From Vibrio tapetis subsp. tapetis (GTDB lineage Bacteria; Pseudomonadota; Gammaproteobacteria; Enterobacterales; Vibrionaceae), in the NCBI RefSeq assembly GCF_900233005.1, contig NZ_LT960611.1, positions 2,480,001 to 2,544,000 of the forward strand: a stretch of 64,000 bases of DNA, written 5' to 3'. Positions 29,789 through 37,990 of the stretch are shown in pieces. The notes below the pieces were generated by a model. It searched no databases. It was given only the letters and a program-made list of their open reading frames with translations, and had not been told where the DNA came from. The number at the start of each line of letters is the position of its first letter. Position 1 is the first letter of the stretch. The translations under genes and the position numbers were made by a program.

Positions 29789-31036
29789 TCACCTAAATAA
29801 TTCTTCTTCCAGCCATTTTATCGCTAAATCGAGGGATTGCTCATATCCTTGAGTGATACTTTTTGATTGAATTTTCTTCGCCTTGCCATATTCACTGAAG
29901 ATCGCCACCATTTGGTTATCACTATAAGGACAGATTGGATCATTTTCTAAACCCATGGCTAAAATGGGCACTTTGGTTCGGCGGCTGCTCAAAATTCCTT
30001 GTGCTTTCAGCGACCATGCTCCCATTTGTCCCGCTAGGCTATTAATATCAACCGTTGTTTTCCCCAGGCGAGACGCCAAAACATCTAAATACATTTTTGG
30101 CATTTCTTTTAACTTGGCGGGTGACGCTAGTATGTCGTGAATTGGCGCGCCTAAGGTGACACACCCTTTTATTTTATCTTGTTCTAAAAATGATAAACGC
30201 ACCATCGCATTACCTCCAAACCTAAGCCCTAATAGACCGACTTTAAAGTGGTCAACCCAAGGTAATGAAGGCAAGTGCTCCAACACGGCTTGATGCAAAC
30301 ACGATGAGTCTTCACTGAGACTCCAATGGGCACTATGGCCAACAGACGGCATATCAACAGTAAGCATCGCGATATTTTTTGGTGCTAAGTAGTCTCGAAA
30401 CAGCTTCCACATATCCGTCTGTAAACTGTCGAGTCCGGCACTAACAATGACGACAGGTTGAGGTTTATCCGTTTGTGAAAGGTGTAGGTTAGCAATGATT
30501 TTCTTGTTTCTATAAGGGACTTCAATTTGCTTAACAACGTATTTGGTTCTTTTGGCCCCTTCGGCATACGCTCCGTTGGCGAGAGTTTGCGCTTGTAATG
30601 CCAAGTTATCATTTTTTAAATGAGGGTAGCCCGCAATGCTAAAACACAGAGCAGCGTTAAACAGTTGGTCTGCACCGTCTTCGCCTTCCATTTCATTACC
30701 GCGTTTCTGATGCTGCATCCCTAGCTTCGTCCATTCGTAAGCCCAGTTACCTGAATGGTACCCCATGACGGTATCAAGCCATTCATCATCACTTCGAGAA
30801 TGAACAGAACCGGCAATACGAGCCAACACCCCTTCCTGCTCTATTGGATCTACACCTTGCCAAATCCACTGTAAACGTCTGAGGTTACGGTACCAAGAGT
30901 AACCTCCATTACGTTTCTTTTCCTCTAACATGTCTAGGCTGCTTGGGATGTATTGAGTTAACCCAGAAGTTTCTTTGGCTTGTTTGTGTTTAACAAATAG
31001 GTTTTCAGATAGGTTTTTGCTGATTTCTTCGCTCAT
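29789..31036 (-). CDS. frsA: Esterase-like protein FrsA
   Basis: A 415-residue protein of the FrsA (YafA, DUF1100) family with an alpha/beta-hydrolase domain in its second half. The nucleophile elbow reads GLRFGGN, with Arg in place of the Ser of GxSxG, as in known FrsA proteins, so ordinary esterase chemistry is doubtful. FrsA binds enzyme IIA-Glc of the sugar phosphotransferase system in E. coli and affects the fermentation/respiration balance. I chose the ATG at 31036 (MSEEISKN); the upstream extension overlaps the gpt terminator. Confidence 0.93.
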   Translation of the reverse strand: MSEEISKNLSENLFVKHKQAKETSGLTQYIPSSLDMLEEKKRNGGYSWYRNLRRLQWIWQGVDPIEQEGVLARIAGSVHSRSDDEWLDTVMGYHSGNWAYEWTKLGMQHQKRGNEMEGEDGADQLFNAALCFSIAGYPHLKNDNLALQAQTLANGAYAEGAKRTKYVVKQIEVPYRNKKIIANLHLSQTDKPQPVVIVSAGLDSLQTDMWKLFRDYLAPKNIAMLTVDMPSVGHSAHWSLSEDSSCLHQAVLEHLPSLPWVDHFKVGLLGLRFGGNAMVRLSFLEQDKIKGCVTLGAPIHDILASPAKLKEMPKMYLDVLASRLGKTTVDINSLAGQMGAWSLKAQGILSSRRTKVPILAMGLENDPICPYSDNQMVAIFSEYGKAKKIQSKSITQGYEQSLDLAIKWLEEELFR

Positions 31037-31074
31037 GAGACACTCAATCGTACTGAAATTACTTATATAGTAAT

Positions 31075-31104
31075 AAAAAAAATGACCCATGGTAGGGTCA
31101 TTTT
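31075..31104 (-). terminator. Terminator of gpt
   Basis: On the minus strand: AAAATGACCC, loop TACCAT, GGGTCATTTT and a run of eight T, just beyond the gpt stop. Confidence 0.88.
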
Positions 31105-31129
31105 CAAAAAATTGGATTTCGGTAGCGTG

Positions 31130-31588
31130 TTACTTTTTGTTGATAGGGTCAACAAATGTTACAGCCATATCCCAAGGTTGCTCGATCCACGTATCTTGTG
31201 GGATGTCGACAATGTACTCATCAACAAGATCAACACCAGCAGGCTTAGCACATACGGTAATTAATTTTGCTTTTGGGTACATCTGACGAACTTTACGAGC
31301 GGTATCACCGCTGTCTGCCAAATCATCTACGATCAAGAAACCTTCACCGTCACCTTCTGGTGCTTTAAGTACTGTCATATCACGTTGATGATCGTGGTCG
31401 TAGCTTGAGATACAAATCGTATCAACGTAACGAATACCTAGCTCACGAGCCTAAATTGCAGCAGGAACCAAACCACCACGGCTAACACCGATAATGCCTT
31501 TCCACTGTTCTGCTGGCATTTGTTTTTCTGCAAGCTGACGACAATATGTCTGCATATTGTCCCAAGTGATGATAAATTTATTGCTCAT
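31130..31588 (-). pseudogene. gpt: Xanthine-guanine phosphoribosyltransferase, interrupted by an amber codon
   Basis: From [20 protein letters not shown] to [10 protein letters not shown] the frame encodes 152 residues, the exact length of Gpt, except for one TAG at 31451-31453 (plus-strand CTA). It falls in [11 protein letters not shown][stop][10 protein letters not shown], where a Leu codon (TTG or TTA) is expected. Before the stop only about 47 residues can be made; the PRPP-binding [11 protein letters not shown] lies after it. Gpt salvages guanine, xanthine and hypoxanthine. The rest of the gene is undamaged, so the change is recent or a sequencing error. It lies 26 bp after the disrupted permease gene. 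Confidence 0.88.
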
Positions 31589-31614
31589 AATGATTGAAAC
31601 CTGTTTCGGTCAAA

Positions 31615-32069
31615 TTAACCTGCGGTTAAGACAAATTTTAAGGTGAAAATTGCAGCCATCACCCAAACACTCGATGATACTTCACGTCCCTTGCCACTAA
31701 ATAGCTTGATTACAGCGTATGCAATAAAGCCTAACGAAATGCCATCAGCGATGGAGAACGTTAAAGGCATAAGAAGACAGGTTACAACAACCGGTGCTGC
31801 TTCTGTTAGGTCTCGCCAATCAATACTCACCAAGCCGGAAAGCATCAATATAGCGACATAAAATAGTGCACCTGTCGTCGCGTATGCTGGGATCATACCA
31901 GCTAATGGCGAGAAGAATAATGCAAGTAGGAATAAAATGCCAACTACGACCGCAGTTAAGCCTGTTCGACCACCAGCAGCCACACCTGAAACACTTTCAA
32001 CATAAGAAGTCGTATTTGATGTACCCAATAGCGCACCAATCGATGTTGCTGTTGAATCCGCTAGCAACG
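31615..32069 (-). pseudogene. NCS2 purine permease, C-terminal fragment
   Basis: The 3' part of a permease gene cut by an insertion sequence. The protein resumes at LLADSTATSIGALLGTSNTTS and runs to the normal C-terminus with about five membrane segments. Joining it to the fragment at 33898-34743 after removing the element and one copy of CAACG gives an uninterrupted 432-codon frame, the usual size for this family. Confidence 0.92.
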
Positions 32070-33897
32070 AGGCTGTAGAATTTCTCCTCGCCCGTCTCAA
32101 TTCTGATCCTGCCGCCATTTCATCACGATATGAACTTGAACGCACTAACTCCTTGTGATCTAATCTAAATTATTCGCCACAAGACACGGTTATGCCCAAC
32201 TTCAAAACCGATTACTCGAACCAAAACATGTTCGTCCCTATCATCATCGATGAACAACTCATCCCCGGAACTATTGAGTATGCGATTTCCCACATTGTCG
32301 ATAACCACCTCGACCTCTCGCCCTTTGATGCGCACTACCACAACGACAAAAACGGGGCGGCGGCTTATCCACCCTCCATCATGCTTAAGGTTATTTTTTA
32401 CGCCTATTCCCTCGGCATGTTAACTAGCCGACGCATAGAAAGAGCCTGCATCAACAATGTCACTTTCATGTGCTTATCGGGCGACGAGCGACCACACTTC
32501 ACCACTATCGCGGCTTTCATCGCACAAATGAAGGACACCATCGAACCACTGTTCACTCAGGTTCTCATGATATGCGATGAACAAGGCCTAATAGGCCGTA
32601 ACATGTTTGCTATTGATGGCTGTAAAATTTCATCCAATGCCAGTAAGGAATGGAGTGGCACACACGAAGAGCTTCGCCGTAAAAAAGAAAAACTACAGCG
32701 GGGCGAGCCAGCGAATTATCGAGCGTCATCAAAGCCAAGATTCGCTCCCAAATGAAGTTATCGAACAAGACCTAAGACAAAAACAAAAGCTTGATAGCAG
32801 CGCCGATAAAATAGGTTCATTTCTGGCGAGCACTAAAGACAAATTGGGCAGCAGTAAAAAACCCGTAAAAAGCAACATCACGGACAATGACAGCGCTAAA
32901 ATGACCACCTCAAAAGGTACGATTCAAGGTTATAACGGCATCGCCATCACGGATGACAAGCACCAAATTATTTTACACAGCCAAGTGTGGGGAAGCGTTG
33001 GTGAACAGCAAACATTAAAGCCTGCAGTGCTCGCTTTGAAAGAACAATTAGAGAAGCTACCCAACAGCTCAAAGCGCACCACCAAGTTCACCGCAGACAG
33101 CGGATTTCATAGTAAAACCAACCTCAAGTTCCTGTCTGAGACTCCTTATGATTGTTACATAGCAGACACTGGATTTCGCAGCCGTAATCCGCTGTTTCAA
33201 AACAGTGAAACCTATCAGACCGAGCAAGCGAAAAAACGAAAGAAACGCTCGAAAACAGGTAAAACCTGTTACTCCATTTCTATGTTCGAGTTCAACCAAG
33301 ACGACATGACTTGCCGATGCCCTGCAGGAAATATGATGCGGCTGAGCAGCAAGAACGCCGTCATCCGTGGAGAGCGTGGTGCTCAGTTTTGTGGATACCT
33401 AAACGACTGCAGACAATGCGTTCATCAACCGCTGTGCATGAGAAAACCGCCTGGCAAGCAAGTCGGTCGACAAGTCTTCTTCATCTACAAAAACACCAAA
33501 GACTTTGACCACATGCAAGCCATGAAAGACAAGATTGATAGCCCAGAAGGAAGGCGGCAATACAGTAAACGGCTTGGGTGTGTTGAACCTGTTTTTGGCA
33601 ACATCACCGTCAACAAACAGATGAATCGATTTACGCTAAGAGGACAAGAGAAAGTGAACGCCCAATGGGCGATGTTCAGCATGCTTCACAACATGGAAAA
33701 GCTACGGAATTGCATCATCTAGAGGGTAAAACCTCTAAAATCAGCGAAAAACCCAAATTAACTCTCATCCTGTCGCTCTATCTTTCCTTACCATGATAAA
33801 GGCCGCTACCATCGAGCAGTATTTACGCCGTTGCCAGTAGGATTAATGACGATAAAAACATGGGAAATCGGTGAAAAATCGAGAAATTCTACAGCTT
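32070..33897 (+). mobile_element. IS1182-like insertion sequence, 1,828 bp
   Basis: Both ends are visible: 17-bp terminal inverted repeats AGGCTGTAGAATTTCTC and AAGCTGTAGAATTTCTC (one mismatch), flanked by direct 5-bp target duplications CAACG at 32065-32069 and 33898-33902. It interrupts an NCS2 permease gene. It carries one transposase gene in two frames. The family is assigned from the transposase; no element name is given. Confidence 0.92.
32192..33722 (+). pseudogene. IS1182-like transposase, frameshifted
   Basis: The N-terminal half (MPNFKTDYSNQNMFVPIIID, GDERPHFTTIAAFIAQMKD, FAIDGCKISSNASKEW) is in one frame to about 32700. The rest (ASQRIIERHQSQ onward, TADSGFHSKTN, GCVEPVFGNITVNKQMNRF) continues in the +1 frame to 33722. 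The switch coincides with a run of four G at 32699-32702; removing one G restores a single frame of about 509 codons. DDE residues are split between halves. It may be inactive, or a frameshift could be programmed. Confidence 0.85.
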
Positions 33898-34743
33898 CAA
33901 CGCACGATTAAGACGAGGAATCTTGCCATCTTTACCAATGAAGTCCGCTTTTTGAGCCACACCAACTAACGTGCCTGCGGTATCAAATAGGTCAACGAAT
34001 AAGAAAGCAAAGATAACCGAAATCATGCCTACTTCAAAAATTGCAGAGAAGTCTAGTTGCATGAACGTCGGTGCTAAACTTGGTGGTGTAGACATGATGC
34101 CATGATACTGAACATCACCAAATAGAATGCCTAAAGCCGTCACCGCAAGAATTGCGATCATTACCGCACCTTTCATTCCGCGATGAACAAGTGCAATTGT
34201 TAAGAAGAAACCCACCGCAGCTAAAACGGCTGGCAGCGATGTAATTGAACCTAATGAAACCAACGTCGCAGGGTTACCAACAACAATGCCTGCATTTTTT
34301 AAAGCGATAAGCGCAAGGAAAAGACCAATACCAGCAGAAATACCTGTTCTTAATGACATTGGTATTGAATTGATCAGCCACTCACGAATTTTGAAGATAC
34401 TCAAAAGAACGAAAAGAAGACCTGAAACAAATACAGCCGCAAGTGCTACCTGCCACGTATGTCCCATTCCCAGCACAACAGAATAGGTAAAGAATGCGTT
34501 CAATCCCATTCCTGGCGCTTGAGCAATCGGGTAGTTAGCGACAATACCCATAACAAAACAACCAATCGCCGCAGCCAAACAAGTAGCGACAAACACCGCA
34601 TCACGATCCATACCCGTATCAGACAAAATCGCAGGGTTTACAAAAATGATGTAAGCCATGGTCAAAAAGGTTGTAATACCCGCGATAATTTCAGTACGGA
34701 TAGTCGTTCCGTTTTCATTTAGTTTAAAAAGCTTCTCAAGCAT
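33898..34743 (-). pseudogene. NCS2 purine permease, N-terminal fragment
   Basis: Residues 1 to about 280 of a hypoxanthine/guanine/adenine-type NCS2 permease (MLEKLFKLNENGTTIRTEII, AYIIFVNPAILSDTGMDRDA, APGMGLNAFFTYSVVL, FLFVDLFDTAGTLVGVAQ). The frame then runs into the insertion sequence after IPRLNRAL and stops within its inverted repeat. The missing C-terminal third contains several membrane helices, so the product should be non-functional. The gene and gpt formed a purine uptake/salvage operon. Confidence 0.92.
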
Positions 34744-34762
34744 GATCCATTTCCTAAAAGTT

Positions 34763-34807
34763 AAAAACCAATCTAGGTAAGTAGTGGTAATTACTTATCT
34801 AGATTGG
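34763..34807 (-). promoter_or_regulatory. Leader hairpin followed by T5 (possible attenuator) before the permease gene
   Basis: On the minus strand: CCAATCTAG-A-TAAGTA, an 8-nt loop, TACTTA-C-CTAGATTGG, then TTTTT. The 15-bp stem with a single A/C mismatch plus U-tract is terminator-like yet lies between the promoter and the start codon. No purine-riboswitch aptamer fits in the about 30 nt before it. Confidence 0.6.
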
Positions 34808-34824
34808 CAAAAAGACAATCGATT

Positions 34825-34840
34825 GCGTAAACGATTGGCG
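34825..34840 (-). promoter_or_regulatory. PurR-like operator, permease gene
   Basis: The minus strand reads CGCCAATCGTTTACGC, matching the PurR core CAANCGTTTNC. It sits 3 bp downstream of a TATAAT -10 (34844-34849), where a bound repressor would block transcription. Purine control fits a purine permease/gpt operon. Confidence 0.6.
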
Positions 34841-35147
34841 CGAATTATAAAGTTATCAAATAGCAATTTCTAGTGACAATTGAGCTTTTACTCGTATTTT
34901 AAGGCGTAAACTGAATACGTTAGCAGCATGATTTTTAGTATGAACAAAAAAATCATATTAATCAACAAGTAAAATCAAAGACAGAGTTAGGCTGTGAATG
35001 CGTTGTTTTTAGTATTTATTCAACACTCATGACATTTTTTCGGCGTTAATTGAGCAAGAGCCCATGCAAAGTACCTCTTGATAGGCAATGAGAGGCAGAT
35101 GGATGATATTCACGTCATTTATAGAAGGGGTAGACTAAGTAGCAGGC

Positions 35148-35178
35148 AAAAAAAACGCCACTCAAAGTCTGAGTGGCG
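35148..35178 (-). terminator. Terminator of the 31-codon unit
   Basis: On the minus strand: CGCCACTC, loop AGACTTT, GAGTGGCG and a run of eight T. No other minus-strand gene lies between it and the ORF at 35265-35360. Confidence 0.85.
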
Positions 35179-35264
35179 GTAGAATATTGTCAGCCAAATG
35201 GCCGTAAAAAAATTCCAATTATTGGGGTGAACATAAAGTTCAATTCACAAATTCAGATTACAGC

Positions 35265-35360
35265 TTAGTAACCAAAACCCGCAAAATTTTTGAAGTTAAC
35301 GGCGTTTGTCACACATACGTATGAAGAAGACCAGAAACTTGCAGAAGACATACCATTCAT
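35265..35360 (-). CDS. Unrecognised 31-residue peptide with strong translation signals
   Basis: The peptide begins MNGMSSASFWSSS and ends NFKNFAGFGY: Ser-rich at the front, with regularly spaced Phe and a final Tyr at the back, one Cys, no membrane helix. It has a strong AAAGGTGAT ribosome site 5 bp before the ATG, a promoter about 110 bp upstream and its own terminator about 85 bp downstream. I do not recognise the family. It could be a small protein, a leader-like peptide, or the coding part of a dual-function regulatory RNA. It is too far from any downstream gene to be an obvious attenuator. Confidence 0.55.
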   Translation of the reverse strand: MNGMSSASFWSSSYVCVTNAVNFKNFAGFGY

Positions 35361-35471
35361 AATAATCACCTTTTTCAATCAATAAAATTTAGTTTGATTC
35401 TCGGTTCCGTGGAGGCGGTATAACGGACTCATCCTTTGAGCATTTTTTCTTCGCTTTCGAAGTTGATTATT

Positions 35472-35499
35472 AATATACCATCAAGAAAATTAATTACAA
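35472..35499 (-). promoter_or_regulatory. Predicted promoter of the 31-codon unit
   Basis: On the minus strand: TTGTAA, 16 bp, TATATT. The predicted transcript would start near 35465, carry a leader of about 105 nt with a small hairpin CTTCG/CGAAG, and end at the terminator, about 315 nt in all. Confidence 0.5.
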
Positions 35500-35824
35500 C
35501 AATTAATATGCTTTAGCTCACACTTTTTGCTGAATATTGACTTTAATCAACTACAAACTGTAATTAAATTACAGTTTAGTTATTTGCGAGATAAGTCTGT
35601 GTACATCGCTCTCGTTGCTTTATAAATGTGGACTTAAAAGCTGACAGGATGTCTATTATTTGTTACGACTTTATTGCGATTAAGAAAGAGTATCACTACT
35701 GCTCGCATGCAGTCAGTGGTATGCTGTTCGGCTCTGAAAGGAACCAATTACGCAGTATATCTGACTAACATTTATTAGTTTACACCCTGCATATTCGGCA
35801 AAATAACCAGTTAAGGAGTCATCC

Positions 35825-37297
35825 GTGTCTGAATTCCACTCTGAAATCAGCCAATTGTCGCCAGCACCGCTATGGCAATTCTTTGATAAAATCTGTTCTA
35901 TCCCCCACCCTTCAAAACATGAAGAGGCACTTGCTCAATACATTATCTCATGGGCAAAAGAACAAGGTTTAGACGTACGCCGTGATCCTACCGGTAACGT
36001 CTTCATCAAGAAGCCAGCAACCGCTGGTATGGAAAACAAAAAAGGCGTTGTTCTTCAAGCTCATATCGATATGGTGCCACAAAAGAACGAAGACACTGAC
36101 CATGACTTTGCTAAAGATCCAATTCAGCCTTTCATTGATGGTGAATGGGTAACAGCTAAAGGTACTACTCTGGGTGCAGATAACGGCATGGGCATGGCAT
36201 CATGTTTAGCCGTTCTTGCATCTAACGACATTAAGCACGGCCCACTTGAGGTTCTTCTAACTATTGATGAAGAAGCAGGCATGACAGGCGCGTTTGGCCT
36301 AGAAGCCGGTTGGCTTGAAGGCGATATCTTGCTGAACACCGATTCAGAGCAAGAAGGCGAAGTTTACATGGGTTGCGCTGGCGGCATCGACGGCGAAATG
36401 ACGTTTGATATTACTCGTGAAGCCATTCCTGCAGAGTTTGTTGTTCGTCAACTGACACTAAAAGGCCTTAAAGGCGGTCACTCAGGTTGTGATATTCACA
36501 CTGGTCGTGGCAATGCAAACAAATTGGTTGCACGCTTTTTAGCGGGTCACGCTGCTGAGCTTGATTTACGTTTGGTTGAATTCCGTGGTGGTAGCCTACG
36601 TAATGCCATCCCTCGTGAAGCTTTTGCAACGGTTGCCGTTCCTGCAGAGAACGAAACGAAGCTGGCTGAATTGTTCCAATTCTATACTTCTTTGCTAAGT
36701 ACTGAACTTGGTAAAATTGAAACGGATATTGTTTCTTTCAACGAAGCGGCAGACACAACTGAAGCCGCTTTCAATGCCGACTCTCAATCTCGTTTTATTG
36801 CAGCATTAAACGCTTGCCCTAATGGCGTAATCCGCATGAGTGACGACGTTGAAGGTGTGGTAGAAACGTCTCTGAACGTTGGTGTTATTACGACCGATTC
36901 AGATAAAGTAACCGTACTATGCTTAATTCGTTCTTTGATTGATTCTGGCCGCAGCCAAGTAGAAGGCATGCTAACGTCTGTCGCTCAACTAGCGGGTGCA
37001 AACATTGAATTTGGCGGCGCTTACCCAGGCTGGAAACCCGATGCTGATTCAGAGATCATGGTAATTTTCCGTGATATGTATGAAGGCATCTACGGCCATA
37101 AACCAAATATCATGGTTATCCATGCAGGTCTAGAATGTGGGCTATTCAAAGAACCATACCCAGAAATGGACATGGTTTCTTTCGGCCCAACCATCAAGTT
37201 CCCTCACTCGCCAGACGAGAAAGTGAAAATTGATACGGTTGCCCTTTTCTGGGAACAAATGGTCGCGTTGCTAGAAGCGATTCCAGAGAAGAAATAA
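35825..37297 (+). CDS. pepD: Aminoacyl-histidine dipeptidase PepD
   Basis: A 490-residue M20-family zinc peptidase matching PepD (peptidase D, carnosinase): SIPHPSKHEEALAQYI, VLQAHIDMVPQKNEDTDHDF, GADNGMGMA, TIDEEAGMTGAFGL, MGCAGGIDGE and VIHAGLECGLF. It hydrolyses Xaa-His dipeptides in the cytoplasm. The start is GTG, preceded by AAGGAG. A hairpin-repeat element begins one base after the stop. Confidence 0.97.
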   Translation: MSEFHSEISQLSPAPLWQFFDKICSIPHPSKHEEALAQYIISWAKEQGLDVRRDPTGNVFIKKPATAGMENKKGVVLQAHIDMVPQKNEDTDHDFAKDPIQPFIDGEWVTAKGTTLGADNGMGMASCLAVLASNDIKHGPLEVLLTIDEEAGMTGAFGLEAGWLEGDILLNTDSEQEGEVYMGCAGGIDGEMTFDITREAIPAEFVVRQLTLKGLKGGHSGCDIHTGRGNANKLVARFLAGHAAELDLRLVEFRGGSLRNAIPREAFATVAVPAENETKLAELFQFYTSLLSTELGKIETDIVSFNEAADTTEAAFNADSQSRFIAALNACPNGVIRMSDDVEGVVETSLNVGVITTDSDKVTVLCLIRSLIDSGRSQVEGMLTSVAQLAGANIEFGGAYPGWKPDADSEIMVIFRDMYEGIYGHKPNIMVIHAGLECGLFKEPYPEMDMVSFGPTIKFPHSPDEKVKIDTVALFWEQMVALLEAIPEKK

Positions 37298-37298
37298 A

Positions 37299-37402
37299 TA
37301 ATAGGTTACGGGTTACGGTATTTTTGACTCTAGCCCTGAACTCATCAATGACTTCCCTGTAACCTGTAGGATGAAATCCGTCCTACTTCCTGTTACCTAT
37401 TA
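37299..37402. repeat. Inverted-repeat-bounded intergenic element with heptamer units
   Basis: Perfect 11-bp ends TAATAGGTTAC and GTTACCTATTA enclose 82 bp. Inside are two copies of GGTTACG (37304-37317) and CCTGTAA/CCTGTAG (37356-37369), and a hairpin GGAT/ATCC region. It lies between pepD and the shared terminator. Compare the dnaK-dnaJ element. Confidence 0.75.
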
Positions 37403-37404
37403 AT

Positions 37405-37440
37405 AAAAAAACCGCTGAAGTCAGACTTCAGCGGTTTTTT
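37405..37440. terminator. Bidirectional terminator between pepD and DUF3622 gene
   Basis: ACCGCTGAAGT, loop CAG, ACTTCAGCGGT, with seven A before and six T after; it works for both convergent genes. Confidence 0.9.
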
Positions 37441-37461
37441 ATTATTCATAGCAAGCAGCGA

Positions 37462-37767
37462 TTACTCTTCGTCGTCAGACTCAAGGTTGCGCTCTGCCGC
37501 TCTTTGCTCGGCTGCTGCAATTTTTGCTTCTACTGCTGCTTCTCTTTCTTTGCGTTGCTCGCCTTTGCGAACATTACGTTCAGCTTGGTGTTGAACAAAT
37601 TGAGCTAGCTCTTTTTCAGCCCACTCAATTGCTAGTGCTTCTGTTTCAAAACCAGTTTCACGTTTAGATACGGTTGTGCGTCGAGCAGAAACCTGACGAA
37701 TGATCTCTGCAGACCAGCCGTTACGTTTTTCTACTACTTGGAAATCAAATTTTTTGCTGTTAGCCAT
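37462..37767 (-). CDS. DUF3622-type small charged protein
   Basis: A 101-residue protein: an N-terminal part of about 60 residues (FDFQVVEKRNGWSAEIIRQV, SKRETGFETEALAIEWAEKEL) and a charged helical tail rich in Ala, Glu and Arg (EQRAAERNLESDDEE). The N-terminal part resembles the DUF3622 family of vibrios, of unknown function. Likely cytoplasmic and possibly nucleic-acid or protein binding, which is inference only. The start is MANSKKF; the upstream extension of 13 codons is not used. Confidence 0.75.
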   Translation of the reverse strand: MANSKKFDFQVVEKRNGWSAEIIRQVSARRTTVSKRETGFETEALAIEWAEKELAQFVQHQAERNVRKGEQRKEREAAVEAKIAAAEQRAAERNLESDDEE

Positions 37768-37938
37768 TTTCACATTCCTAAGAATTAATAAGGGATCGCA
37801 TGGCATAACCGTTCGGTGTTGGCCTTGCGCAATTTATACCAGTCCCTTGCAAGCCGCGCATTAGAACACAAATATGTCTAAATTGCTCGTACATTTCTAA
37901 GCCTATTTTTCTTTTACATAAAAAAAGAGCACTCAGTA

Positions 37939-37967
37939 AAAAGCCGCTGAAACATCAGCGGCTTTTG
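37939..37967 (-). terminator. Terminator of purL
   Basis: On the minus strand: AAAGCCGCTGA, short loop, TCAGCGGCTTT and T5, 24 bp past the purL stop. Confidence 0.85.
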
Positions 37968-37990
37968 TCATTTTCTTAGCAGAACTTTAA

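Larger units (their letters stand above)
34744..35824. other. 1.08-kb intergenic region
   Basis: The largest gap in the window. The left end holds the permease promoter with a PurR-like box and leader hairpin. The middle (34880-35147) shows nothing I can name. At 35148-35499 is a complete small transcription unit on the minus strand. 35500-35824 is AT-rich leader DNA before pepD with no clear promoter identified. Confidence 0.7.

Noticed and set aside
34744..34880. Possible purine riboswitch before the NCS2 permease
   Set aside because: Only about 30 nt lie between the predicted start and the hairpin, too little for the three-way-junction aptamer, and the conserved loop sequences are missing.
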